DNA of 64,000 nt from Chlorobaculum limnaeum (GCF_001747405.1 NZ_CP017305.1:452001-516000), one strand, 5' to 3'; shown: positions 9,398 to 19,372, counted from the first letter of the stretch. Made by a program: numbers and translations. Notes: generated from the sequence alone by a model not told the origin.

Positions 9398-9410
9398 CTC
9401 TAAGCGGCGT

Positions 9411-9433
9411 GAAAACGTCGAAGGGACGTTTTC
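9411..9433. promoter_or_regulatory. Hairpin in the der/rplM intergenic region
   Basis: GAAAACGTC (9411-9419) and GACGTTTTC (9425-9433) form a perfect 9-bp inverted repeat with a 5-nt loop. It begins 14 bp upstream of the der start codon and would lie in the der mRNA leader. It could be an operator or a leader hairpin. No known riboswitch is evident. Confidence 0.4.
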
Positions 9434-9546
9434 GGTTTGAATAACTTCTTGCAAAGAGAACAAGGTAATAGTTTGTAGAATTAATCGGAATAAATTACAT
9501 TGTTCGACCTTATTTTTCGGAATAGACCAGATAATCATTGAGAAGC

Positions 9547-9999
9547 ATGAGCAAGACGTTAAGTTTTAAAACATACTCAGCCAAACCGGGCGAGGTGGAA
9601 CGGACATGGTATGTCATCGATGCGGAGAACCAGGTGCTTGGCAGAATGGCCGCCCAGATCGCGAATGTTCTGAGGGGAAAGCACAAACCGCAGTTCACTC
9701 CTCATATCGACACCGGTGATTTCGTGGTCGTGACCAATGCCGGCAAAGTTGCGCTGAGCGGTAAGAAACACGACGACAAGACCTACTTCTCTCACTCCCA
9801 CTATCCCGGTGGCGTCAGGATCGACAGCGTCAAAGACCTTCTCCAGAAAAAGCCGGAAAGGGTGATCGAGCACGCCGTGTGGGGCATGCTGCCGCACAAC
9901 AACCTTGGCCGCCAGCTCTTCAAGAAGCTCAAGGTCTACGCAGGCCCGGAGCATCCGCACGCTGCCCAGATGCCGGTGGAAATGAAAGTCAATCAATAA
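9547..9999 (+). CDS. rplM: 50S ribosomal protein L13
   Basis: The protein has 150 residues from ATG 9547. It contains the L13 landmarks: [44 protein letters not shown], and the [21 protein letters not shown] block. It is an early 50S assembly protein. A TTG three codons upstream is an unlikely start. It heads the order rplM-rpsI-rpsB-tsf, which is conserved in many bacteria; rpsI follows after 15 bp. Confidence 0.97.
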   Translation: MSKTLSFKTYSAKPGEVERTWYVIDAENQVLGRMAAQIANVLRGKHKPQFTPHIDTGDFVVVTNAGKVALSGKKHDDKTYFSHSHYPGGVRIDSVKDLLQKKPERVIEHAVWGMLPHNNLGRQLFKKLKVYAGPEHPHAAQMPVEMKVNQ

Positions 10000-10014
10000 A
10001 CATAACGCATACTG

Positions 10015-10404
10015 ATGAAAGAGGTTATCGATACCGTAGGCCGCCGCAAGACTTCGGTTGCACGGGTGTTCATGTCGCCGGGTAAAGGCAAGATCGTCGT
10101 CAACAAGCTGCCGGTCGAAGATTATTTCAAGGATGAGTTCAAGAGAAGCCAGGCGCTGAAGCCGCTGGCAGTCGCAGAGAAGCAGAACGATTTCGATATC
10201 ACGATCAATGTCAAGGGCGGCGGCCTCACCGGCCAGTCCGGCGCGGTCAGCCTCGCCATTGCCAGGGCGCTGGTCGAGTTCGACGAGTCGATCCGTGCCG
10301 CGCTCAGGCCCGATCGCCTGCTCACCCGCGATCCCCGCATGGTAGAGAGGAAGAAATATGGCAAGAAAAAGGCCCGCAAATCCTTCCAGTTCTCGAAACG
10401 CTGA
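10015..10404 (+). CDS. rpsI: 30S ribosomal protein S9
   Basis: The protein has 129 residues. It has [18 protein letters not shown] near the N-terminus, the [19 protein letters not shown] core and the basic C-terminal tail ending QFSKR that reaches the P-site tRNA in the family. It follows rplM by 15 bp and is clearly co-transcribed with it. Confidence 0.97.
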   Translation: MKEVIDTVGRRKTSVARVFMSPGKGKIVVNKLPVEDYFKDEFKRSQALKPLAVAEKQNDFDITINVKGGGLTGQSGAVSLAIARALVEFDESIRAALRPDRLLTRDPRMVERKKYGKKKARKSFQFSKR

Positions 10405-10436
10405 TTTTTTCGTAGCAACAATCAACTCACATACCC

Positions 10437-10500
10437 TGTCATTCCGGCTTGCCGGATAACGCTTTGGGGAAGTGTCCCGAATTTCTTCGGGATCCCTCTG
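10437..10500. repeat. Dispersed palindromic repeat between rpsI and rpsB
   Basis: TGTCATTCCGGCTTGCCGG is followed by a perfect hairpin, TCCCGAA (10475-10481) with TTCGGGA (10486-10492) around TTTC. The words TCATTCCGGC and GATCCCGAAGAAATTCGGGA are typical of dispersed intergenic repeats. The related TCCCGACAAATCGGGA hairpin occurs near 38480. It sits in the 138-bp gap inside the ribosomal operon, upstream of the rpsB ribosome site, and may attenuate or process the transcript. Confidence 0.55.
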
Positions 10501-10542
10501 GCGGCGGCAGGGTAGAGGTTCAACTAAACAAAGGAGACAATC

Positions 10543-11289
10543 ATGTCAAAATTCCAGCTCGAAGAGATGCTTCGCGCAGGCGTGCACTTCGGTCACCTCG
10601 CCCGCCGCTGGAGCCCGAAAATGAAGCCGTACATCTTCATGGAGAAGAACGGCGTTCACATCATCGACCTCAAGAAGACGCTCGTCATGGCTGACGAGGC
10701 GCTCAAGGCAATCGAAGCTATCGCTTCGACCGGCCGCGAAATCATGCTGGTCGGAACCAAGAAACAGGCCAAGGTCATCATCGCCGAACAGGCCGAGCGC
10801 GCCGGTATGCCGTACGTCTGCGAGCGCTGGCTCGGCGGCATGCTGACCAACTTCTCGACCATCCGCCAGAGCATCCGCCGGATGAACGCCATCGACCGCA
10901 TGGAGACCGACGGCACCTTCGACATGATCACCAAGAAAGAGCGCCTCATGCTGCTCCGCGAAAAGGACAAGCTCGTACGCATCCTCGGCGGTATCTCCAA
11001 TATGAACCGCCTGCCCGCAGCGCTGTTCGTGGTCGATATCAAGAAAGAGCACATCGCCATCAGGGAAGCCCGTTCGCTCGGCATTCCGATCTTCGCGATG
11101 GTCGATACCAACTGCGATCCCGACGAGGTCGATTACGTCATTCCGGCCAACGACGACGCCATCCGCTCCATCGACCTGATGGTCAAGGCGGTTGCCGACA
11201 CCATCCTCGAAGCCCGTTCGCTTCAGGTCGAGCAGGAAGTGCTCGCCGAGATGGACGAAGCCGCCGAAGAAGAGACGGCCAACGACTGA
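10543..11289 (+). CDS. rpsB: 30S ribosomal protein S2
   Basis: The protein has 248 residues. S2 signatures are visible: [49 protein letters not shown], and the [23 protein letters not shown] region. An acidic C-terminal tail is rich in Glu. The ribosome site AAGGAG lies 8 nt before ATG 10543. It pairs with tsf downstream, the near-universal rpsB-tsf arrangement. Confidence 0.97.
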   Translation: MSKFQLEEMLRAGVHFGHLARRWSPKMKPYIFMEKNGVHIIDLKKTLVMADEALKAIEAIASTGREIMLVGTKKQAKVIIAEQAERAGMPYVCERWLGGMLTNFSTIRQSIRRMNAIDRMETDGTFDMITKKERLMLLREKDKLVRILGGISNMNRLPAALFVVDIKKEHIAIREARSLGIPIFAMVDTNCDPDEVDYVIPANDDAIRSIDLMVKAVADTILEARSLQVEQEVLAEMDEAAEEETAND

Positions 11290-11375
11290 TCTTAACGCTA
11301 CCGGAACGAGGCCGGAACCCCGCGCTCCAGCCTCGTTTTCCGCAACCAATCACGATACAATACCCATAGTTTATT

Positions 11376-12242
11376 ATGAGCCAGATTTCCGCCAAAGACG
11401 TCAAGGATCTCAGGGATACCACCGGCGTCGGCATGATGGAGTGCAAGAAGGCCCTCGAAGAGACCGGGGGTGACATGCAGAAAGCCATCGAATATCTCCG
11501 CAAGAAAGGCGCGGCGATGGCCGCCAAGCGTGCTGATCGCGAAGCCTCCGAGGGCATGATCTGCATCAGATTGAGCGACGACCAGAAGAACGGCGTCATT
11601 CTCGAACTCAACTGCGAGACCGATTTTGTGGCTCGCGGCGAGGTGTTCACCGGTTTCGCCAGCGAACTGGCAGGCCTCGCGCTCGCCAACAACTGCGAAT
11701 CGCGCGACGCGCTGCTCGCCATCAATCTCGGCGAAGCGTACGGCAACGAGAGCGTCGAAGAGGCGCTGAAATCGATGACCGGCAAGGTCGGCGAGAAACT
11801 CGAACTCAAGCGTCTTGCAAGGCTGTCGGCTGAAGCAGGCGTGCTCGAAAGCTACATCCACCCCGGCGCGCAGCTCGCCGCCTTGATTGCCGTCGATACC
11901 GACAAGCCGGAAGAGACCAGGGCGCTCGCCAAAGACCTCGCCATGCAGGTCGCGGCCGCCGCTCCGATTGTCACCGACCGGTCGTTCGTGCCGGCTGAAT
12001 ATGTCGAGAAGGAGAAGGAGATTTACCGACAGCAGGCGCTCGCCCAGGGCAAGAAAGAGGAGTTCGTTGACAAGATCGTCATGGGTCGTCTCGACAAGTA
12101 CTACCAGGAGGTGGTGTTGACCGAGCAGACCTTCATCAAGGATCAGAATGCCCGCGTATCCGGCGTGCTCGACGACTTCATGAAGAAGAACCAGGCGCAA
12201 GTCAAGGTCAAAGCCTTTGTCAGGTATCAGTTAGGAGCCTGA
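11376..12242 (+). CDS. tsf: Translation elongation factor Ts
   Basis: The protein has 288 residues. It starts with the UBA-like [20 protein letters not shown] and [17 protein letters not shown] segments, then has the [13 protein letters not shown] motif that contacts EF-Tu, and two further dimer-type repeats. It catalyses GDP release from EF-Tu. It starts 86 bp after rpsB without a strong ribosome site. A clear terminator follows the stop codon, so the ribosomal operon ends here. Confidence 0.97.
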   Translation: MSQISAKDVKDLRDTTGVGMMECKKALEETGGDMQKAIEYLRKKGAAMAAKRADREASEGMICIRLSDDQKNGVILELNCETDFVARGEVFTGFASELAGLALANNCESRDALLAINLGEAYGNESVEEALKSMTGKVGEKLELKRLARLSAEAGVLESYIHPGAQLAALIAVDTDKPEETRALAKDLAMQVAAAAPIVTDRSFVPAEYVEKEKEIYRQQALAQGKKEEFVDKIVMGRLDKYYQEVVLTEQTFIKDQNARVSGVLDDFMKKNQAQVKVKAFVRYQLGA

Positions 12243-12247
12243 AACAG

Positions 12248-12280
12248 AAAAAAGCCTCGTTGATGCGAGGCTTTTTTTTT
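12248..12280 (+). terminator. Rho-independent terminator after tsf
   Basis: AAAAAAGCCTCG, loop TTGATG, then CGAGGC followed by nine T residues. It lies 6 bp after the tsf stop codon. The stem GCCTCG (12254-12259)/CGAGGC (12266-12271) extends by A-T pairs. This ends the rplM-tsf operon. Confidence 0.92.
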
Positions 12281-12345
12281 GCTTATTTGAAAGAGATACC
12301 CGATCAGTTCCGTCGCACAAGTCAATCAGAAAAAGGAGAAGCGAA

Positions 12346-13065
12346 ATGTTAAAGTACCGGAGAATCCTGCTCAAGATCAGTGGCGAATCTCTTGCTGGAG
12401 AGAGTGGCTATGGCATCGATGCCGGAGTTCTCGAAAGCTTTGCCGACGAGATCAAGGAGGCCTGCGACCTCGGCGCCGAGATCGCTCTCGTGATCGGGGG
12501 CGGCAATATTTTCCGCGGCCTCTCCACGGCAGCGGCCTCGATGGATCGCGTGCAGGCCGACTACATGGGGATGCTCGCCACGGTCATCAACTCGCTGGCG
12601 CTTCAGGACGCGCTCGAACGGAAAGGCATCTACACCCGCCTCTTGACCGCCATCAAGATGGAGCAGATCGCCGAGCCGTTCATCCGCCGCCGCGCAGTGC
12701 GACACCTCGAAAAAGGGCGCGTCGTCATCTTCGGCGCGGGCACCGGCAATCCCTACTTCACCACCGATACCGCCGCTTCGCTTCGCGCCATCGAAATCGA
12801 GGCCAGCGTCATCATCAAAGGCACCAGAGTCGAGGGTGTGTACGATTCCGACCCCGAAAAGAATCCCGACGCGGAGTTCTTCCCGCGCATTTCCTACTTC
12901 GACGTAATCCGCAAAAACCTCCGGGTGATGGACATGACCGCCATCACGCTCTGTCGCGAAAACACCCTGCCGATTGTCGTGATGAATATGAACACCAGCG
13001 GCAACCTGACCCGCCTGCTCAAGGGCGAACCGATAGGAACGCTCGTGCACGCAGGCGAAGAGTAG
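12346..13065 (+). CDS. pyrH: UMP kinase
   Basis: The protein has 239 residues and is a bacterial hexameric UMP kinase of the amino acid kinase fold. It shows [51 protein letters not shown] and [19 protein letters not shown]. It phosphorylates UMP to UDP. AAAGGAG lies 8 nt before ATG 12346. It comes after the tsf terminator, so it has its own promoter in the 65-bp gap. Confidence 0.97.
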   Translation: MLKYRRILLKISGESLAGESGYGIDAGVLESFADEIKEACDLGAEIALVIGGGNIFRGLSTAAASMDRVQADYMGMLATVINSLALQDALERKGIYTRLLTAIKMEQIAEPFIRRRAVRHLEKGRVVIFGAGTGNPYFTTDTAASLRAIEIEASVIIKGTRVEGVYDSDPEKNPDAEFFPRISYFDVIRKNLRVMDMTAITLCRENTLPIVVMNMNTSGNLTRLLKGEPIGTLVHAGEE

Positions 13066-13066
13066 C

Positions 13067-13245
13067 AGTTGATAATGGATAATTGACGATTGATAATGGA
13101 AGAGGGCGGGCTGGAAGGTTCGCCCTTTTGCGTTGTGGGGGAGTGCAGGAAATGGACGTTGTGGACTTGATGGACGATGATGGACGCAATGGACATACCT
13201 GTTCTTCTCTTACATTGTCAATTATCCATTATCAATTCATTCCCT
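13067..13245. repeat. Short-repeat tracts between pyrH and recX
   Basis: The gap between the convergent genes holds three tracts. TTGATAATGGATAATTGACGATTGATAATGG lies at 13070-13099. ATGGAC/GTGGAC units lie at about 13152-13195. Finally, ATTGTCAATTATCCATTATCAATTC at 13215-13240 is the reverse complement family of the first tract. The outer tracts can pair over about 120 nt. No gene is evident. Confidence 0.6.
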
Positions 13246-13711
13246 CCATTTCATCTTTCTCGCCCGTCACCTGTTCCACCGTTTCGCGAATGGTTTCCCA
13301 GTCGAAGCCGCGGTTTTTGAGGAAGGCGATGAGCTTTTTCTTTTTCTGTTCGGACGGGCCGGTGAGGGTGCGTATCCTCTTTTCGGCGGCTGCGCGGCAA
13401 AGGGCGGCCTGATCGAAGCTGGTGATCGCTTCGTCGATGATCTCGTTGGGCAATCCCTTTTGCTTGAGTCGGGCGCGGGTTTTGAGGCGGCCTTCGGGTC
13501 TGCGGCGGGCCATGCCGGTCATGCAGCTTTGCGCGAATGCGCGATCGTCGGTCAGACCAAGCTCGTCGAGTCTTGCGAGGGCTTTCGAGATCGCATCGGC
13601 GTCGAATCCCTTTTTTCTGAGCTTGGCTTCGAGTTCGGCTCTGCCGTGCGCCCTTCCGGCCAGCAGCCGGATGGCCGTGTCGAGCGCCGAACTCTTTTTG
13701 TTTTCATCCAT
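13232..13711 (-). CDS. recX: RecX family regulatory protein
   Basis: The protein has 159 residues, near the usual RecX length. The three-helix repeats are visible: [25 protein letters not shown], then [21 protein letters not shown], then [22 protein letters not shown] and [24 protein letters not shown]. RecX modulates RecA filaments. Its start codon overlaps the end of bchQ by 8 bp on the same strand, so it is probably translated from the bchQ transcript. recA is not nearby, which is unusual for recX. Confidence 0.85.
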   Translation of the reverse strand: MDENKKSSALDTAIRLLAGRAHGRAELEAKLRKKGFDADAISKALARLDELGLTDDRAFAQSCMTGMARRRPEGRLKTRARLKQKGLPNEIIDEAITSFDQAALCRAAAEKRIRTLTGPSEQKKKKLIAFLKNRGFDWETIRETVEQVTGEKDEMEGMN

Positions 13712-15125
13712 TCAGCGCCGGTTTGACGCCTGCCAACATGCCGGGGTTCATCTTGTGGTCGCGCTCGAATGCCTTGAGCTGTGCGCTCAGGTGCGTTTTG
13801 AAGGCGATACTCGTGACGAGGTTGATCAGTTTCCTCGGGTTGTAGAGGGTTCTGAGCAGAATCTCCTTCCAGGTGTAGACGTTGACGTAACTCTTGAGCA
13901 CCTTGTACTGGAAGAGCAGCGGCTCGTAGCGGTCGGACTTGATGACCAGGTGCAGGGCGTTGTACTTCTCCCAGTCCTCGATGGTGATGAGGCCGCTATC
14001 CTTGTATTCGTGGTACATCTGCGTGCCGGGATAGGGGGTGATGATCTGGAAGATCGGCATGAAGATGTGGTTCTTCTTGACGAACTGCACCAGCTCGTCG
14101 ATGTCCTCGAAGGTGTCGATGGCCGGGTTGAAGAGGAAGTTGCCCTGGATGTTGAGACCGGCCTTGCGGCAGTCGTCGATGATTTTCGAGTACTTTTCCG
14201 CTGAGTTGACGTGTCCCTTGTTGTAAGCTTCGAGCGTGCTCTGCTTGATCGATTCGAGACCGGCCAGCACGAAGTTGCATCCGGCATCCACCAGCTTTTT
14301 AACCGTGGTCGGATCTTCGAGGAAGTTGATGCTGAGGAAGACGCTGAAGGTGATGTCGCACTCCTTGAGCAGGTCGAGCGACTCCCAGAGCTTGTTCTTG
14401 TTGATGCCAAGGTTTTCGTCGGTCAGCATGAACCAGGGCTTCGAGTTCTTGCCGTTCGCCTTGAAGAAGTACTTTTTCGCCTCCTCGACCTGATGTTTCA
14501 GCGCCTCCGGATTCTGCACACGGTACTGCTTTCCCGTAAAATTTGGCGTAACGCAGAAGGAGCAGTTGAACGGGCAGCCGCGAGTGACGTAAATCGGAAT
14601 CGACTTGGTGCCGTCAACCTTCGTGCGTTTCGATGCCTTGGCGATGCGGGCGTAATCGAGCGGCGTGATCGCTTTGACCGGCGGGAAATCCTTGGAGTCG
14701 TAGCGACTCTTGAGCCGCTTGTTGGCTACGTCGTCGAGCAGGGTCGTCCAGAGATTGTCCGCCTCGCCAACCACGATGCAGTCCGCATGAACTGCCGCTT
14801 CGTCGGGGTTGAACGAAATGTGCAGCCCTCCGAGTACCACGGTCTTGCCGTGCTTGCGGAACTCGTCGGCGATCTCGTAAGCGCGGGTGGCTTCGATGGT
14901 TCGCGAAGTGATGCCGACCATGTCGTAGTCGCCATCGTAATCGATCTTGTCGTGGAAGTGTTCGTCCACGAGTTCGATGTGATGTTGAGGTGGAGTCAGG
15001 CTTGTCAGCACGCCGAGCGCCATGTGGAAGAGGGGCTTCTGATTGCTGTCGTCATCCATTTTGCCCTGCGGGGATACGAGCAGGATTTTCAGGGGCCGGG
15101 TGGCTGCTGGGTCAGGAAATTGCAT
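13704..15125 (-). CDS. bchQ: Bacteriochlorophyllide C-8(2) methyltransferase, B12-type radical SAM
   Basis: The protein has about 473 residues from ATG 15125. It has a cobalamin-binding-like N-terminal domain (about 13-140, with [24 protein letters not shown] and [14 protein letters not shown]), the radical SAM motif [11 protein letters not shown] (about 181-190), and a C-terminal helical region. BchQ methylates the C-8 side chain of chlorosome bacteriochlorophylls. I base this on family features and on my memory that in Chlorobaculum tepidum bchQ and bchV lie near the RuBisCO-like protein gene, as here. The alternative is the paralogue BchR (C-12). The frame stays open to 15215, but that extension looks non-conserved. 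recX overlaps its 3' end. Confidence 0.78.
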   Translation of the reverse strand: MQFPDPAATRPLKILLVSPQGKMDDDSNQKPLFHMALGVLTSLTPPQHHIELVDEHFHDKIDYDGDYDMVGITSRTIEATRAYEIADEFRKHGKTVVLGGLHISFNPDEAAVHADCIVVGEADNLWTTLLDDVANKRLKSRYDSKDFPPVKAITPLDYARIAKASKRTKVDGTKSIPIYVTRGCPFNCSFCVTPNFTGKQYRVQNPEALKHQVEEAKKYFFKANGKNSKPWFMLTDENLGINKNKLWESLDLLKECDITFSVFLSINFLEDPTTVKKLVDAGCNFVLAGLESIKQSTLEAYNKGHVNSAEKYSKIIDDCRKAGLNIQGNFLFNPAIDTFEDIDELVQFVKKNHIFMPIFQIITPYPGTQMYHEYKDSGLITIEDWEKYNALHLVIKSDRYEPLLFQYKVLKSYVNVYTWKEILLRTLYNPRKLINLVTSIAFKTHLSAQLKAFERDHKMNPGMLAGVKPALNG

Positions 15126-15429
15126 CAGGTCAAAAAAACCGGATTTATCGAAAAAACCATGACTCTGTAGTGCAGGATTGCCCGGATTTGCCTGGGCAGG
15201 CAAGCGGGTTTTCAACCTGTCTGGTGAAACCTACGAAACCTGCCGAATTTAGCAAAATATTCCGGTAATGACAATTTCGTCAGTGCCGTAAAAAAGATCG
15301 TGGCGGAAGCGCAATTTCGCTTTTCAGAGGTTTTTCAGGGTATCCGGATTTTGCTATATTCCCTGCTTCATACAGCCGGACTGGCTGTTACAATCGTCCA
15401 CTTTCAGTTGCAAGCACAAGAAAGACTTC

Positions 15430-15903
15430 ATGCCTCGCTACACACCTGAACAGCTTGCTAAACGCAACGCATCGGTCTGGACCGATATTCAGATCATTCT
15501 GGCTCCGCTTCAGTTTTTCATTTTTCTTGCCGGTGTAACGCTCAACACGCTGTACTATTACGATCTGGCCCAGATCGAATTCTACTGGATCAGTCTCGCC
15601 ATTCTGTTCAAGACCCTCTTTTTCGCCATTCTGTTCATCACAGGCATGTTTTTCGAAAAGGAGATTTTCAACCAGTGGGTCTACTCGAAAGAGTTTCTCT
15701 GGGAGGATGTAGGCAGCACGGTGGCGGTCTTTTTTCATCTGCTCTATTTCGTGATGGCATGGATGGGCTATCCGCCAGAGGTGCTGGTCGTTGAAGCGTA
15801 CATCGCGTACCTGACCTACGTGCTCAATGCCTTGCAGTATCTGGTGAGGATCATTCTCGAAAAAAACAACGAACGAAAGCTGAAGGGGCAGGGGACGATA
15901 TGA
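15430..15903 (+). CDS. bchV: 3-vinyl bacteriochlorophyllide hydratase, BchF/BchV type
   Basis: The product is a membrane protein of 157 residues with the family opening [17 protein letters not shown] and [22 protein letters not shown], then further helices and a short basic tail. BchF and BchV hydrate the C-3 vinyl group to a hydroxyethyl group; BchV prefers highly alkylated substrates of the BChl c, d, e series and sets C-3(1) stereochemistry. I choose BchV over BchF because it stands back-to-back with bchQ, which makes such substrates, and near the RuBisCO-like protein cluster, as I recall for C. tepidum. About 300 bp separate it from the bchQ start and should hold both promoters. Confidence 0.8.
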   Translation: MPRYTPEQLAKRNASVWTDIQIILAPLQFFIFLAGVTLNTLYYYDLAQIEFYWISLAILFKTLFFAILFITGMFFEKEIFNQWVYSKEFLWEDVGSTVAVFFHLLYFVMAWMGYPPEVLVVEAYIAYLTYVLNALQYLVRIILEKNNERKLKGQGTI

Positions 15904-15947
15904 TCGCCGTCCTGTTTTGCCGCCGGTCAGCATAGCTTGCGCCGATT

Positions 15948-16169
15948 ATGAATTACAGTTTCAAGACGCTCTGGAATGCGATGTTTCTGGCCATCGGGCC
16001 GGTCTGGTTTTTGCTGGTCTGGATGATCTGGTCTTCCGGACAGCTCACGACAGCGCACGATCGGATACTCTATTTCGCCCTGATCATTCCGGGCTTTATC
16101 CTGATTTATTTCTCAGGCTTTCTGATTCAGAAGCGTCATGCAAAAAAAATACAGGGCATGCACTCCTGA
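15948..16169 (+). CDS. Small two-helix membrane protein
   Basis: The protein has 73 residues with two hydrophobic segments, about 12-28 (FLAIGPVWFLLVWMIW) and 41-61 (ILYFALIIPGFILIYFSGFLI), and a basic C-terminus. I do not recognise the family. It lies 44 bp after bchV and 48 bp before the aldolase/dehydrogenase fusion, so it may link the pigment and aldolase genes in one transcript. Confidence 0.65.
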   Translation: MNYSFKTLWNAMFLAIGPVWFLLVWMIWSSGQLTTAHDRILYFALIIPGFILIYFSGFLIQKRHAKKIQGMHS

Positions 16170-16217
16170 GCAGCGTATCGCAACTTTAACCGTGATTACA
16201 GGAATAGTTCAATCCTT

Positions 16218-18338
16218 ATGAAGAATCTCTGGAACGAGTCCGATCTGAACATGACGGTGGCTGGCCGTATCGACGCCGCCGATACTCCCGCGGAACTGGT
16301 GGAGCTGGTCTATGCTTCGAGGCTGCTCGGCAAGGATGACCGGCTGGTCATGCACGGCGGCGGCAACACTTCCGTTAAAAGCGTATTGACCGATTTTATC
16401 GGCAATCACGCCAACGTGATCTACATCAAGGCAAGCGGCGTCAATCTCGCCTCGGTCGATGTTCAGGACTTCACGCCGGTACGCATCGATCCGCTGCGTA
16501 AGCTCCAGCAGATGTACACCTCCGGCCAGCGGCACAGCGAGGAGGATATCCGGGAGTTTTCAAACCGGGAGTTCAAGAATTTCCTCTTCCTGAACCTGTT
16601 CACCCTGACCGATCACATGGTCAGTCGTTCGCTGAGTCCCTCCATCGAAACATTGCTGCACGCCTTCCTGCCACACCGTTGCATCATACACACCCACTCG
16701 CTGGCACTCCTGACGCTGAGCAACCAGAGCGAGGGGGAGCGCCTGTGCCGCGAGGCGCTGGGCAGCGGCTACGGCATGGTGCCCTACATCCAGCCGGGTC
16801 TCGGCCTGGCCAATCTGGCTCACGATGCCTGGGAGGCCAATCCCTCCATCGAGGGCCTCGTGCTGCACAAGCACGGTCTCGTGACCTTCGGCGATTCGGC
16901 AAAAGAGGCGTACGACCGGATGATCGACGGCGTCAACCGTATCGAGGAGCGGATCGCTTCCGCCGAACGCAAGGTGTTCGCCGTTGCGCCGATGTCTGCC
17001 GAAATCGCCCCGGTCGAACAGGTCGCACCAATCGTGCGAGGTGCCTGCTCGTTCGAGAAGACTTCCGGCGAGAAGGATTTCCAGAGCTTCGTGCTCGAAT
17101 TCAGAACCTCGCCCGCGCTGCTCGACTATCTCAAGCTCGCCGATCTCGATGCGTTTGCCAGAAAAGGGGCGATGACGCCGGACTTCATCATCCGCACCAA
17201 AAATCATCCGCTCGTCGCGCCCGCGCCGGATGCCACCAATCTCGAAGGTTTCGGCAAGGCGCTCAGGGAGCGCGTCGAGCGCTTCACCGAGGAGTATCGC
17301 GCCTACTTCGAGCGCCAGCAGGCGGCGACCGGCATGGAGGTTTCGATGATCGATCCGATGCCGCGCGTCGTGCTCGTGCCCGGCCTCGGCCTCTTCGGCC
17401 TCGGTCGCTCCGTCGCCGACGCCAGGCTCACGGCGGACATTGCCGAGCACTCGGCAACGGCGATGCTCGATGCCGAGTCGATCGGCTGCTTCGAGTCGAT
17501 CTCCGAGAAGGACGCTTTCGAGATCGAGTACTGGGACATGGAGCAGGCCAAAGTGCGCAAGAGCCGCAACGGCGGCGAATTCGCGGGCAAGGTGGCGCTC
17601 GTCACCGGCGGCGCGGGCGCTATCGGCCTGGCCACGGCCAAGGCGTTCAAGGCGAAAGGCGCGGAGATCGTCATCATGGATCTCGATCCGGCGGCGCTCG
17701 ACAAAGCGGCGACGGAACTCGGCCCCGGCACGCTCGCGATTCCGTGCGATGTCACCAATTCCGTGGCGGTTGGCGAGGCGTTCGACGCGGTCAGCCGCGC
17801 TTTCGGCGGTCTCGACATTGTCGTCTCGAACGTCGGCGTCGCGTGGCAGGGCAGGATCGGCGATGTCTCCGACGAGCTGCTCCGCAGGAGCTTCGAGCTG
17901 AACTTCTTCTCGCACCAGACCATTTCGCAGAACGCCGTCCGCATCATGCGCCGTCAGGGCACGGGCGGGGTGCTGCTCTACAACGTCTCGAAGCAGGCGG
18001 TCAATCCTGGCCCGGACTTTGGTCCCTACGGCCTGCCGAAAGCCGCGACGCTCTTCCTGCTTCGCCAGTACGCGCTCGACCACGGACGGGATGGCATTCG
18101 CGCCAACGGCGTCAACGCCGACCGTATTCGCAGCGGCCTGCTCACGCCGGAGATGATCAAGGCCCGTTCAGCGGCTCGCGGTCTCTCGGAGCGTGATTAC
18201 ATGGCGGGCAACCTGCTTGGCCTTGAAGTGTCGGCGGAGGACGTGGCGGACGCCTTCGTCCATCTGGCGCTTGAAACCAAGACGACCGGATCGATCACCA
18301 CGGTGGACGGAGGCAACATCGCCGCCGCGCTCCGTTGA
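16218..18338 (+). CDS. Bifunctional class II aldolase / short-chain dehydrogenase fusion
   Basis: The protein has 706 residues. The N-terminal half is a class II (AraD/FucA/RhaD-type) aldolase with MHGGGNTSVK near 51-60 and the zinc-site HTHS in PHRCIIHTHSLALLTL near 152-167. The C-terminal part (about 450-706) is an SDR with VALVTGGAGAIGLATAKAF and a catalytic YGLPK. This architecture matches 'bifunctional rhamnulose-1-phosphate aldolase/alcohol dehydrogenase' proteins, which cleave a ketose 1-phosphate to DHAP and an aldehyde that the second domain oxidises or reduces. The substrate here is unknown. It precedes an LsrF-like aldolase and the RuBisCO-like protein, so a joint sugar-phosphate or methylthio-sugar route is plausible. 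Confidence 0.88.
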   Translation: MKNLWNESDLNMTVAGRIDAADTPAELVELVYASRLLGKDDRLVMHGGGNTSVKSVLTDFIGNHANVIYIKASGVNLASVDVQDFTPVRIDPLRKLQQMYTSGQRHSEEDIREFSNREFKNFLFLNLFTLTDHMVSRSLSPSIETLLHAFLPHRCIIHTHSLALLTLSNQSEGERLCREALGSGYGMVPYIQPGLGLANLAHDAWEANPSIEGLVLHKHGLVTFGDSAKEAYDRMIDGVNRIEERIASAERKVFAVAPMSAEIAPVEQVAPIVRGACSFEKTSGEKDFQSFVLEFRTSPALLDYLKLADLDAFARKGAMTPDFIIRTKNHPLVAPAPDATNLEGFGKALRERVERFTEEYRAYFERQQAATGMEVSMIDPMPRVVLVPGLGLFGLGRSVADARLTADIAEHSATAMLDAESIGCFESISEKDAFEIEYWDMEQAKVRKSRNGGEFAGKVALVTGGAGAIGLATAKAFKAKGAEIVIMDLDPAALDKAATELGPGTLAIPCDVTNSVAVGEAFDAVSRAFGGLDIVVSNVGVAWQGRIGDVSDELLRRSFELNFFSHQTISQNAVRIMRRQGTGGVLLYNVSKQAVNPGPDFGPYGLPKAATLFLLRQYALDHGRDGIRANGVNADRIRSGLLTPEMIKARSAARGLSERDYMAGNLLGLEVSAEDVADAFVHLALETKTTGSITTVDGGNIAAALR

Positions 18339-18389
18339 GCAAGACTATAGTCACTAATCAAAACCATAACCCAATCTGGAGGTCACACG

Positions 18390-19271
18390 ATGGCGGAGTA
18401 CGATAAGGACAAGCAGGCAAAAGAGTATTACACCGACATTCCGGTCAATACGCACGGCTTTTTTCTGAAAGGCGCTCATTCGCTCGACTGGGGCATGAAG
18501 AACCGCCTGTCGAGGATTTTTCGTCCCGAGACCGGCAAGACGGTGATGTTCGCCATCGACCACGGCTACTTCCAGGGGCCGACCACCGGTCTCGAACGCC
18601 CGGACGTGAACATCGTGCCGCTCATGAAGCACGCCGACGCCATCATGCTGACGCGCGGCATCCTGCGCACCACCGTGCCGCCGAGCCTCACCAAGGCGGT
18701 CGTCATGCGGTGCAGTGGCGGCCCGAGCATCCTCAAGGAGCTGTCCGACGAAGAGCTGGCCGTTGACATCGAGGACGCCATCCGCATGAACGTGGCCTGT
18801 ATCACGCTTCAGGTCTTCATCGGCGGCGAGTACGAGACCCGCTCGATCCACAACATGACCAAGCTCGTCGATATGGGCCTGCGCTACGGCATTCCGACGA
18901 TGGCCGTGACCGCCGTCGGCAAGGATATGGTGCGTGACGCGAAGTACTTCCGCCTCGCCACCCGCATCTGCGCGGAACTCGGCGCGCAGATCGTCAAGAC
19001 CTACTATGTGCCGGAAGATTTCGAGACCGTCGTTGCCTCCTGCCCGGTGCCGATCGTCATGGCTGGCGGCAAGAAGCTCCCCGAAATCGAAGCGCTGACC
19101 ATGTCGTACAACGCGATCCAGGAGGGCGCTGCTGGCGTCGATATGGGCCGCAACATCTTCCAGAGCGACAATCCCGAAGAGATGATGCTGGCGGTCAACA
19201 AGATCGTCCACGAGGGTTATACTCCGAACGAAGCCTTCGAATACTTCAATTCGCTCAAGGCGGAGAAGTGA
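18390..19271 (+). CDS. LsrF-like class I aldolase/thiolase (DhnA family)
   Basis: The protein has 293 residues and strongly resembles E. coli LsrF along its length: [75 protein letters not shown] with the Schiff-base Lys, [10 protein letters not shown] and [11 protein letters not shown]. LsrF moves an acetyl group from the phosphorylated AI-2 breakdown product to CoA. No other lsr gene is present, so the substrate may be another phosphorylated ketose. TGGAGG lies 9 nt before the ATG. It is 51 bp from the aldolase fusion, so the two are probably co-transcribed. Two hairpins separate it from the RuBisCO-like gene. Confidence 0.88.
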   Translation: MAEYDKDKQAKEYYTDIPVNTHGFFLKGAHSLDWGMKNRLSRIFRPETGKTVMFAIDHGYFQGPTTGLERPDVNIVPLMKHADAIMLTRGILRTTVPPSLTKAVVMRCSGGPSILKELSDEELAVDIEDAIRMNVACITLQVFIGGEYETRSIHNMTKLVDMGLRYGIPTMAVTAVGKDMVRDAKYFRLATRICAELGAQIVKTYYVPEDFETVVASCPVPIVMAGGKKLPEIEALTMSYNAIQEGAAGVDMGRNIFQSDNPEEMMLAVNKIVHEGYTPNEAFEYFNSLKAEK

Positions 19272-19278
19272 TTTGCCT

Positions 19279-19342
19279 GGCGGAGCTTTTTTCCGCCGTA
19301 ATTGTTAACCGGGAGGTGGCCGAATCTGCCTCCCGCTTTTTA
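19279..19342 (+). terminator. Two hairpins between the LsrF-like gene and the RuBisCO-like gene
   Basis: GGCGGA (19279-19284)/TCCGCC (19292-19297) forms a small hairpin with a T-rich loop. CGGGAGG (19310-19316)/CCTCCCG (19329-19335) forms a second one followed by CTTTTTAT. The second resembles a rho-independent terminator, which would leave only about 30 bp for a separate promoter of the RuBisCO-like gene. Partial read-through is likely. Confidence 0.6.
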
Positions 19343-19372
19343 TAACTGCGCAGCGGCTGATCGGATCAAATT

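Noticed and set aside
18390-19271. A complete AI-2 (lsr) uptake system
   Set aside because: Only the LsrF-like enzyme is present; no lsrABCD, lsrK or lsrR-like gene lies in the window.
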